Assembly: GCF_947503125.1 (NCBI RefSeq)
Contig: NZ_CANNCR010000002.1
Span: forward strand, 62,001-126,000
DNA length: 64,000 nt
Direction: 5' to 3'
Source: an uncultured Metabacillus sp.
GTDB lineage: Bacteria > Bacillota > Bacilli > Bacillales > Bacillaceae
Position numbers and translations under genes: made by a program. Positions 35,243-42,441 of the stretch are shown piece after piece (position 1 is the first letter of the stretch; each line of letters opens with the position of its first letter). The notes below the pieces were generated by a model, which made no database searches, was not told the origin of the DNA, and saw only the letters and a list, made by a program, of their open reading frames with translations.

Positions 35243-36496
35243 TCAAATATAATAAATTGCATCAAGAGTAGAAGGGGAGTACTCAAATAACTGGAATCTC
35301 TTATTAGCGCCAATGAAACCATTATCATCATGCCAAGAATCTGTCTTATTAGCTGTAGCAAGTGTTCTTTGAACTATTCCAAATTTATCACTCATCTTTT
35401 CAGCATGCAGATGTCCTGAATGAATTTCTTTGACTTCTGCTTTAGCGATCAACTTGCCATATTCAGATAGGAAATTTTCCATTAGTCTGTTTGCACCTTT
35501 GTCACCATGAGTCAATCCTAAGAATATCTTTCCCCATACAAATCCTTTACGTTGCTTTAAGCTGCTATCAAATTTTACTTGAGGGAAGATAGCCTTTAAT
35601 ACTCGGAATACTCCATAAGCAGATGTTTCATCATGATTCCCTTTTACGTAAATACATTCTACGTCTTTTGCTTTCACAATTGCTTCGCCAATAATAGTCT
35701 CATAGAATTGTAAAGCTTCATCAAATGCTCTCTCCATATCAACTTTTTCAATAGGAGTTCCATTTGCTGTATTCCCTTTAAAGTCATTGTTATGAAGTAG
35801 ATCTTGGCCAATAACAAATAATACTTTTTCCCATGAACGAGAACGTATTTTTTGTACGATTTCATTTAAATGCTCACTGTAATATTCAAGAGAAGACACT
35901 CCAAAATGCATATCGTATAAAGGGATTTCTAAAAGTTTTGAATGTTTTTCTACTTGTTCTTTTTCGATTACAATAGGCTTACGTTTTGAACACACTAATT
36001 CAACTAATCTATCAATATCAAAACCATCTTTCTTAGGTTTAACAGTAATTTTACTTGAAAATAGTGTCAATGTTCCGTCATTCTTGTTATGCTGATTCCA
36101 TATACTTGATTTAGCACTTACAATATTCCATTCAGAAGGATTATATCCGTGTGCATTCAATAAATATTCAGGATTCTTACTATCCTCAATAGACATTTTG
36201 ATAAGTTTATCTGACTTTTGAGAACCGTCTTTAAGAATCTCTACTTCATGCTTTACAGGTAAATCCTCTTCAACAGTATTGTCCTCTAATTCTTGACTAT
36301 TGAAATATGAACCCCAACGTAACGATTGTGCGTAGTCTTTTCTCCATTTACTTTCATCACAGTTTTTACCTGTAGCACTATTCATTAAGTCTGCAATCTT
36401 ATATTTATCTAATCCGTACACTTTCATATTAGAGTAAAGTCTTACTAAATATGCATCTTCAGTCTCATTGTCCTGTCTTTTAAGAATAGAACTCAT
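35243..36496 (-). CDS. yonJ: Calcineurin-like metallophosphoesterase
   Basis: The 417-residue protein has a helical N-terminal part that may be an HTH (YGLDKYKIADLMNSATGKN), a linker, then a metallophosphoesterase domain at ~190-400: D-M-H in 'IPLYDMHFG', 'FVIGQDLLHN' in place of the usual GD, GNHDE near residue 286, 'LTHGDKG' and GHLH near 362. All metal ligands seem present. It could act as a nuclease or phosphatase in phage DNA metabolism. It directly follows the YonK-like gene, as in SPbeta by my recollection, so the symbol is tentative. Confidence 0.75.
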   Translation of the reverse strand: MSSILKRQDNETEDAYLVRLYSNMKVYGLDKYKIADLMNSATGKNCDESKWRKDYAQSLRWGSYFNSQELEDNTVEEDLPVKHEVEILKDGSQKSDKLIKMSIEDSKNPEYLLNAHGYNPSEWNIVSAKSSIWNQHNKNDGTLTLFSSKITVKPKKDGFDIDRLVELVCSKRKPIVIEKEQVEKHSKLLEIPLYDMHFGVSSLEYYSEHLNEIVQKIRSRSWEKVLFVIGQDLLHNNDFKGNTANGTPIEKVDMERAFDEALQFYETIIGEAIVKAKDVECIYVKGNHDETSAYGVFRVLKAIFPQVKFDSSLKQRKGFVWGKIFLGLTHGDKGANRLMENFLSEYGKLIAKAEVKEIHSGHLHAEKMSDKFGIVQRTLATANKTDSWHDDNGFIGANKRFQLFEYSPSTLDAIYYI

Positions 36497-36507
36497 CTAG
36501 CCACCGC

Positions 36508-36699
36508 CTACTCTTCATCGTTGAATACAACGTCTTTAGCTTCTTTAAATGAAATATTTACATTCTTATCTTTGAATAAAGCCAAAACATCCGATAAAGT
36601 ATGTACAATTTCATCTTCTTTAAGTTGTTCAACAATTGTATTATCCTTCAAAGAAATTGTAGCGTTTTTAAATGAAATAGAATTATCCATTTTAGCCAT
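36508..36699 (-). CDS. yonK: YonK-like protein
   Basis: This 63-residue protein (MAKMDNSISFKNATISLKDN ... EDEIVHTLSDVLALFKDKNVNISFKEA) matches the SPbeta YonK pattern as I remember it: equal length, an N-terminal strand pair, 'E(Q/E)xKExE', a central helix 'ILSEFNGKNVSITVKEE'. YonK is a small oligomeric protein of solved structure but unknown role. A strong ribosome site (AAAGGAGAGAAATAAACT) precedes ATG. It lies between the structured intergenic region and the phosphoesterase gene. Confidence 0.7.
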   Translation of the reverse strand: MAKMDNSISFKNATISLKDNTIVEQLKEDEIVHTLSDVLALFKDKNVNISFKEAKDVVFNDEE

Positions 36700-36726
36700 A
36701 GTTTATTTCTCTCCTTTTATTCCAAG

Positions 36727-36758
36727 TAAAATAAACCCTCCTAGAAAAACTAAGAGGG
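36727..36758 (-). terminator. Terminator before the YonK-like gene
   Basis: Minus-strand CCCTCTTAG, loop TTTTT, CTAGGAGGG (9 bp, one wobble), then TTTATTTT. It ends transcripts coming from the PhoH gene and the structured RNA region. Confidence 0.8.
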
Positions 36759-36795
36759 GAGTTGGTCTGTAACTAGACAGACAATGTAATGAATA

Positions 36796-36900
36796 CTAAA
36801 ACAGGGAGGACGGCACACCCTCCATCTCTGATAACTATTTAGTCGTACACAACGTGCGAGCAAATAGCGTGTAGAGAACCTATTTCTACCTCTGTTTTAG
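36796..36900 (+). ncRNA. Cloverleaf-like structured RNA candidate
   Basis: CTAAAACAG (36796-36804) and CTGTTTTAG (36892-36900) close a perfect 9-bp stem. Inside are three hairpins: GGAGG/CCTCC (36805-36823), CTATTT-AG-TCGTAC / GTGCGA-GC-AAATAG (36835-36867, 12 bp with a 2x2 internal loop) and GTAGA/TCTAC (36871-36889). This is a four-way junction in a 320-nt gap without a gene. The single wobble pair in TCGTAC/GTGCGA is G-U on the plus strand and would be A-C on the minus strand, so the plus strand fits slightly better. It does not have tRNA arm lengths or a T-arm. Role unknown. Confidence 0.55.
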
Positions 36901-37020
36901 CAAATGTATAATGTTAAATTCAAGTCGAGGTAAACTCTTTATTAATTCAAATGTGTAAATTTATTTGTGAGAGTAGGACGTTGTTTAGGTAAGTATAGTT
37001 TTTGCTATACTTGTCTTATA

Positions 37021-38277
37021 TTAAATTAGCTCTGAAAGTGAAGCTATATCCGATCTTTCAGTTTTGTCAAGTGTCACAACACCAAATAGTGGATTGCCTT
37101 TTAACTTCTTAAGAGTGTTAATAGCAGAATTATGTTTGTTATAGTCACTGTCACTTTGTTTTATATCACCATTTAAATAAATAAAAGATTTCTCACCTAT
37201 TCGAGAAAGTAAAACTCTAGCATGATAATCAGACATAGACTGTATTTCTGTACAATATACTCCACATCTATTGAAACTTCTACCACGTATTGATTCAAAA
37301 TGTTGAATTTCAATTTTACCTTTTTCAACCAACATCTCTAAAGCCTCTATGCCACCGAGTTGATCAGCAAGTGGAAGACTCCATGTGAGCATCTTAGAGA
37401 AAAGATCCCCCTTTAAGAATCCAACTTCACCTGAATCTTTTAGTTTTTGTATATTCCTAACAAATACAATCTTGTCAATTTCTTCTCTTTGGAGTGCTTG
37501 CATCATGTGAGCAGCCATTAAATGATCCTTTCCACTACCGGCTCCTCCTAGAACAAGATTGACTCCTATATTCTTGTTTTGAAGCATATCAAATGCAAGT
37601 TGTTGTTTTACGTTAATCGGCTTTGTCTTACCCATAAACAAATCTTCTGTTGGTTTATACTTCAATTTGACTAATTTTTCACCATCAAATCGAAAAGTAT
37701 CAATTGCTTCATATCCATTAACTTCACCAGAAGTACGATGATATGTAGGTTTAGTTTTATCCCAAACAACAAGATATTCATTTTCAACCATATTAAGATA
37801 ATTATCGTCAGAGTTTTGATATATTTTAGCAAGCATTGCTTGGCTTTCTACATCTTCACCTATGTATAAATCCCTAATTCCTGTATATGTTGAATAATCG
37901 TTAATTTTATCATTATCTAAACTAACGACTTCAAGACCAAAACCTTCTGCCTTATAAGTTAATAAAATATCATTTGAAATGAGGGAATATTGATTTTGTA
38001 CACACGCAGCAAGGATGTTGTTGTCTTGGTACGCATCGTCATAATCTTTTCCTAATTCAAATCCATTATAATCTTTAGCGTCAAAGGTAAATTTTTCTTT
38101 ATTGTTCTTTATATATCTAGTTGCTTTTCTTGCTCTAAATGCTAATTCATCATTATGCGAAGACTTGTGCTTATCTAATTCTCTCAAAGTATGACTTAGT
38201 AGTACAATATTATAATCGGATAGACTTTCAATATTGTCTAAGAGAATATTGGTATCTGCTACAAATAGTTTAGTCAT
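37021..38277 (-). CDS. PIN-PhoH fusion ATPase/ribonuclease
   Basis: The 418-residue protein has an N-terminal PIN domain (LFVADTNILLDN..., 'DDAYQDNNILAACVQNQYSLISND') of about 150 residues and a C-terminal PhoH ATPase with Walker A 'LGGAGSGKDHL' near residue 244, 'KIVFVRNIQKLKDSGEVGFLKGD' and 'GVYCTEIQSMSDYHARVLLSRIG' where a Walker B would be. PIN-PhoH (PhoH2) proteins unwind and cut RNA. In a phage with its own RNA polymerase a role in transcript processing is plausible. A perfect hairpin (AAGTATAG/CTATACTT) follows its stop codon. Confidence 0.85.
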   Translation of the reverse strand: MTKLFVADTNILLDNIESLSDYNIVLLSHTLRELDKHKSSHNDELAFRARKATRYIKNNKEKFTFDAKDYNGFELGKDYDDAYQDNNILAACVQNQYSLISNDILLTYKAEGFGLEVVSLDNDKINDYSTYTGIRDLYIGEDVESQAMLAKIYQNSDDNYLNMVENEYLVVWDKTKPTYHRTSGEVNGYEAIDTFRFDGEKLVKLKYKPTEDLFMGKTKPINVKQQLAFDMLQNKNIGVNLVLGGAGSGKDHLMAAHMMQALQREEIDKIVFVRNIQKLKDSGEVGFLKGDLFSKMLTWSLPLADQLGGIEALEMLVEKGKIEIQHFESIRGRSFNRCGVYCTEIQSMSDYHARVLLSRIGEKSFIYLNGDIKQSDSDYNKHNSAINTLKKLKGNPLFGVVTLDKTERSDIASLSELI

Positions 38278-38311
38278 AATAGTAACCCCTTAGTTTTAAG
38301 ATTTATATTTC

Positions 38312-38383
38312 AGGTAGGGAAGTGACGAGGGGTGAAGATAACCTACCTTTGAATAGAAGGGAAGAGGGGAAACTCAACCCTTC
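38312..38383. other. Two hairpins between PhoH and HU genes
   Basis: AGGTAGG/CCTACCT (38312-38348) and GAAGGG/CCCTTC (38356-38383) form successive stems. Each loop carries a G-rich tract (GACGAGGGGTGAAG, AAGAGGGGAAAC), i.e. CCCCTC or TCCCCTC on the sense minus strand, similar to hairpins at 33716-33863. The rest of the 180-nt gap has no gene. Confidence 0.45.
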
Positions 38384-38459
38384 ATGACTTTTAAAGCTCG
38401 CATTTATGGTAGCGAAACACCTGCTTACAACATCTATAATGGTTAAGTTTATCTATAAA

Positions 38460-38768
38460 TTATAAAGAAACTGTTTCTTTAAATGTCTTGCCTGGTTTAA
38501 ACGCAGGGACACGTTTCTCAGGAATTTCAATTTCAACTGTTGGATCTTGTGGGTTATGACCTTTACGTGCTTTGCGAGTACGTGCTTCAAAGTTTCCAAA
38601 ACCAACAATTTGTAATTTATCTTGTTCATTAGTTAAATCAACGATGCTGTCTAAAACTGCATCTACAATAGCAGTAGCTTCTTTCTTATTAACAGAAATT
38701 TCCTTTTCCGATAATGCTTCCTCTACTAATCCTTGCACTGCTTTTACTAAATCTGTTTTGTTTGCCAT
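38460..38768 (-). CDS. yonN: HU-type histone-like DNA-binding protein
   Basis: The 102-residue protein has the HU/IHF fold signatures: MANKTDLVKAVQGLVEEALS, 'IVGFGNFEARTRKARKGHNPQ' (the DNA-binding arm region GFGxF..R..R.G.NP) and 'VPAFKPGKTFKETV'. It bends and coats DNA. SPbeta encodes an HU homologue (YonN) next to YonO; here the gene is separated from the polymerase gene by one ORF. A strong ribosome site (AAAGGAGAGATTTACAA) precedes ATG. Confidence 0.92.
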   Translation of the reverse strand: MANKTDLVKAVQGLVEEALSEKEISVNKKEATAIVDAVLDSIVDLTNEQDKLQIVGFGNFEARTRKARKGHNPQDPTVEIEIPEKRVPAFKPGKTFKETVSL

Positions 38769-38790
38769 TTGTAAATCTCTCCTTTTATTC

Positions 38791-38810
38791 TATTTGATAA
38801 ATTTATTTTT
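38791..38810 (-). promoter_or_regulatory. Recurrent AT intergenic element
   Basis: Minus-strand AAAAATAAATTTATCAAATA upstream of the HU ribosome site. Confidence 0.35.
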
Positions 38811-38911
38811 AAAATTAGGAATAGTAGAGAATCCTTTGTTTCTCTTTCTTCCATATACATTTTTAGACTCTATGTGCTACAAAGTCAATAGTGTCAAGGG
38901 TTCTAGCCTTT

Positions 38912-39649
38912 TTAGCTTTTTCTACTCCGATTTTTCCACATTCTTTTGTTCTTTTTTGTATTTTCTTCTGCACATTTTCTACAATATTTCTTTGCATTTG
39001 TTGAACTCTTGCTATTACCTTTAATAGCTTTTTCACAAACTTCACATTTCTTAAAATTTTCAGTTCCTACATATAATTCATATTCATAAACAAAATCATC
39101 AAAATCCTTAATAGTAATTACAGGTTTTCCTTTCTTGTCGGAGTATTTAACCCAGCGTTTTCCACCCATTGTAATATCAATCAACTCTTTTGAGGTGAGG
39201 GATTGAAGTATTTTAAGTTTAGTTTTTGAGTTTATATTTAATTTACTTAATCTATATAAATCCTCAATGACTACTTCAAATTTCTTATAGTCGTAAAACT
39301 TATATAAAACCAAAAGAACAAAAACGACTTTTTTCTCCCTTATATCTTCCAATGTATCAATGACATCTAATTCTTTTTGCGTGATATTTACAACTTTTCC
39401 TGTAATAAACTTTCCACGTTTAGCAGCGAACACTGTTCTATTGATAATTTGAAACCATTCATCAAGGTTAAAATGTTCTATGTATTTTTCACAAAATTTT
39501 ATTATCTTAGATTTAACCTCATCATCGTTCAAGTCTTTATAAAAATAGTATTTTGCTAATATATTAAGTTCATAAACAATCTTATTCTTAGTCTGAAATC
39601 CTTTTTTTATCATTGTTTCAGCGTATTTCTTTTCATCGAATATAATCAA
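38912..39649 (-). CDS. Hypothetical protein with C-terminal zinc ribbon (245 aa)
   Basis: The protein is mostly helical in residues 1-120, then has a 'KTKLKILQSLTSKELIDITMGGKRWVKYSDKKGKPVITIKDFDDFVYEYE' region that could be a winged helix. The C-terminal tail carries a zinc ribbon (CEVCEKAIKGN ... CRKCAEE) and ends very basic (KKNKRMWKNRSRKS). It overlaps the RNA polymerase stop codon by 4 nt and is thus translationally coupled to it. A DNA-binding partner of the polymerase is a reasonable guess, but there is no direct evidence. Confidence 0.65.
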   Translation of the reverse strand: MIIFDEKKYAETMIKKGFQTKNKIVYELNILAKYYFYKDLNDDEVKSKIIKFCEKYIEHFNLDEWFQIINRTVFAAKRGKFITGKVVNITQKELDVIDTLEDIREKKVVFVLLVLYKFYDYKKFEVVIEDLYRLSKLNINSKTKLKILQSLTSKELIDITMGGKRWVKYSDKKGKPVITIKDFDDFVYEYELYVGTENFKKCEVCEKAIKGNSKSSTNAKKYCRKCAEENTKKNKRMWKNRSRKS

Positions 39650-42426
39650 ATAACCACCTCTTGTAATTTATATTTTTTACCTAAATATTCTTCACCTGTT
39701 TCATCATAGAAAGGCATTTCAATGACCATATCACTCTTAGACTCAAGAATTTCCAAAAGACCATCTGTTCCAATACTCCAAACAAAATCTTTAGGTTCAT
39801 TAGGCTTCAACTTATATAGAAGGTAGACAAGATGATTTGCTAATTCCTTTTCATTTGAACAAATACTATACGCTTCATTGCGTATTTCGTCATAAAACTC
39901 ATCAATCATCCTATCTTTTTCATTTTCCTGATCCATTGAGAAGTCAATAGAATTCATTGTATTGTTCTTAACTTTAAAATTCCTTTTCTTAGAAAATTTA
40001 ATATACAAATCATTTAAATCATTAAGTTTATCCTTATTGATTTCAATTTCTGAATCAAATAGAAGCTCAAACATTTCTTCTACATTTTCATTGTTTTTAG
40101 GTCTTTTGTATTTGAAATCTACACTCTCAATCATGTTGCATAAAACATTCATCACAGATTGATTTTTAATAACCGGCATTCTACGATAATACTCTGACAC
40201 ATAATAAGACTCTTGTTTCGTTTTGTCTTTCTTGCTTAATAATTGATTTAAAGTGCAGCCGAACTTCTCCTTACAAGTTCTTTCACACTTCTTTTTATAT
40301 TCTCGATAATCATTTTTAATACGGTCATAAACATAAATCATGAAGTATGGTTTTCGGTTTGCAATTAAACTATTTCTGTAATATTTTTGCTGCTTAATTT
40401 CTGGCAAATCATCTTCGTATATGTATTCACGCTTTTTCCATTCGGAAGGGAAGGGTTTCATTTTAATACCCTTTGCTTGATCTATTGAATCTCCTATATA
40501 TCTTCTAAGTAGTTTAATTCTTGAGAGTAGTTCATTATACTCTGAGGAACCTTTTTTGAAATTGGCAAGCATACTGATAAAAGTAGTCGAATAGTTAGTT
40601 ATCGTACCAACTTTTGAGTCAAAGCTTCTTAGGTCAGTTTTCATTAAGTTTGTATTATTTAAACTTTGACTCGGTGCAGATTCTTTATCATATGTAATTA
40701 CATTTTGATTAGGGAAGATACTGTTTAAAATAACATCATTGTCTGTGGTGTAAACTATATCATAGTCCCAATCTGAATCTGAATGTCTTATTGTATCAAC
40801 ACCCCATACATTATAAATAATTCCAGAATTAAGATACTCAAACCAATTTTCTGTTTCATCATTTTTTATGAAGTTTAGAATGTTGTGTTCATGGAAGTCA
40901 ACCATTGGACTCCTACATGCATCCACTTTTTTTACATTTCGATTATTCCAAAAGCGTGAATAGTGTTCAAATTCCTTCAGTAAGCCTGTAACTGGTAGCT
41001 TGAATGCCCATTGTGCTTGACCATATGGATCACTAACCATTGCCTCATAGTTTCCTCTAGCCCACAATCGACCAATTTTAGCATCTTTAATTTTAGTTGA
41101 AATACTGTCATATATTTTTTTCTTTATGTAAGGGTCATTTAATAACTTATCATTATATAGAATTGCTTTGGCAAAATTACTGTTTGTTTTATCAAATATC
41201 TTTGAAACAGTGTCATTCTCATCAGATGTTCCTAATAAAAATAACAAAGTGTAAAGTTTATCTCCGTTGCATATTTTTTCAATCCAATCTACGGTTGGCT
41301 TAATTAGCTCCGTTATTTTTTCTCTGTTTAAGTCGAGAGTTTGGATGTATTGGTAATTTAACAAACTCATTTCTTTATCAACTTTAGGATTCACTTTTGT
41401 TACTCCCCAAGAATGCCCATGATGCTCTTGTAGCTGAGTAAACTGTTCCCATGAAGAGTATTGCTTATACATTTTAAATTGACTGACGCTTAACAGGACA
41501 TCGATTTCAGAAATATCCCAATCTTTACCGTAATAATCTGTAATTTTATTTTTCTTTGCAACCTTATCTGCGAACTTATGAAAATCGAAAACTGCCAACA
41601 TGCCTTTGATAAAGCTGCTTCTGATGCCAAACTGAGAAGGGAGGTAATTAAGCTCTAAATCTTCTTTCCATTGTTCTGCCATTGTAGGGGATATTAAACC
41701 TTGACCGTCCCACATATTAGGGATGAAGTCAAATTCTTTTTCAGATAGTACTCGCTTGGTTTTCTTTTTACCATTTTCATCAACTTCCTCAACATCACTT
41801 ATCCAATCAACTGTTTTCGGTAGCTTGTATTCTTCACAGTCAGGAATTAAACAAACCCTTGGAGTTCTAACTGGATATGTAGCAGACATATAGAGACCGA
41901 AATATGCATTATATTTAGCCACGTTAATCTTTTTAACTTTTAATCCACAATTGAGTCTTCTGTCTAATTCTTCTTTTAACTCACTGTTTACAAAAGATGC
42001 TGTATTTCTTCGTGACTGACCTGCCCCACTACAAAATCTTAAAAACTTAATATCGTTTATGATAAATCCATTTTTACAAATTTCTTTGTAAACTTTCTTG
42101 TCATCTACTTTTACATTAACAATATCAGGAACAAATATAATGTCATCAATTTGTTTTTGCTTGTTTTTAATGGCTAACGAATTTTCTTCACTTGATTCCA
42201 GTTGCTTTAATTCATCTCTTTCTTTTATGAGTTGCTCTAGAATAGTGGGGGAGAAGTCTATATTTTTTATTTTCCTAATCATACGGAAAACTTGATTATC
42301 TCCGATTTGCACAAGTTCACCATTTAGGCGAGCCTGTGCAACTGTGAAATCAGAAATGTTGAATTTTGATTCAAGTAATCTTGATGTGGTTAATTTAAAC
42401 ACACTATATTGTTGTAGTTTAATCAA
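39646..42426 (-). CDS. yonO: Single-subunit RNA polymerase of the YonO/QDE-1 family
   Basis: The 926-residue protein starts at TTG (GTGAGGAAG upstream). It shows the motif series of QDE-1-like two-barrel polymerases: 'MWDGQGLISPTMAEQW' at ~240-252, 'QFGIRSSFIKGMLAVFD' at ~262-278 (cf. Q.R..G.KG.L in eukaryotic RDRs), 'DACRSPMVDFHEHNIL' at ~503-518 (cf. RNPxxHPGD), and the metal-binding site as 'HSDSDWDYDIVYTTD' at ~548-560, in place of DxDGD. The three catalytic Asp are kept. SPbeta YonO, a DNA-dependent RNA polymerase for late genes, is the closest match I know. Its place beside HU and YonK supports this. Confidence 0.85.
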   Translation of the reverse strand: MIKLQQYSVFKLTTSRLLESKFNISDFTVAQARLNGELVQIGDNQVFRMIRKIKNIDFSPTILEQLIKERDELKQLESSEENSLAIKNKQKQIDDIIFVPDIVNVKVDDKKVYKEICKNGFIINDIKFLRFCSGAGQSRRNTASFVNSELKEELDRRLNCGLKVKKINVAKYNAYFGLYMSATYPVRTPRVCLIPDCEEYKLPKTVDWISDVEEVDENGKKKTKRVLSEKEFDFIPNMWDGQGLISPTMAEQWKEDLELNYLPSQFGIRSSFIKGMLAVFDFHKFADKVAKKNKITDYYGKDWDISEIDVLLSVSQFKMYKQYSSWEQFTQLQEHHGHSWGVTKVNPKVDKEMSLLNYQYIQTLDLNREKITELIKPTVDWIEKICNGDKLYTLLFLLGTSDENDTVSKIFDKTNSNFAKAILYNDKLLNDPYIKKKIYDSISTKIKDAKIGRLWARGNYEAMVSDPYGQAQWAFKLPVTGLLKEFEHYSRFWNNRNVKKVDACRSPMVDFHEHNILNFIKNDETENWFEYLNSGIIYNVWGVDTIRHSDSDWDYDIVYTTDNDVILNSIFPNQNVITYDKESAPSQSLNNTNLMKTDLRSFDSKVGTITNYSTTFISMLANFKKGSSEYNELLSRIKLLRRYIGDSIDQAKGIKMKPFPSEWKKREYIYEDDLPEIKQQKYYRNSLIANRKPYFMIYVYDRIKNDYREYKKKCERTCKEKFGCTLNQLLSKKDKTKQESYYVSEYYRRMPVIKNQSVMNVLCNMIESVDFKYKRPKNNENVEEMFELLFDSEIEINKDKLNDLNDLYIKFSKKRNFKVKNNTMNSIDFSMDQENEKDRMIDEFYDEIRNEAYSICSNEKELANHLVYLLYKLKPNEPKDFVWSIGTDGLLEILESKSDMVIEMPFYDETGEEYLGKKYKLQEVVI

Positions 42427-42441
42427 TTAACTTCCTCACTT

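Noticed and set aside
36796-36900. tRNA gene
   Set aside because: The region folds as a four-way junction, but the arm lengths are wrong (9-bp acceptor-like stem, 12-bp middle arm) and no T-arm GTTCRA or CCA-type end is seen.
38572-39024. 150-codon plus-strand frame over the HU gene
   Set aside because: It is antisense to the HU gene and the 38912 gene, both with strong family or coding support; its product is a low-complexity Ser/Leu/Phe string with no ribosome site.
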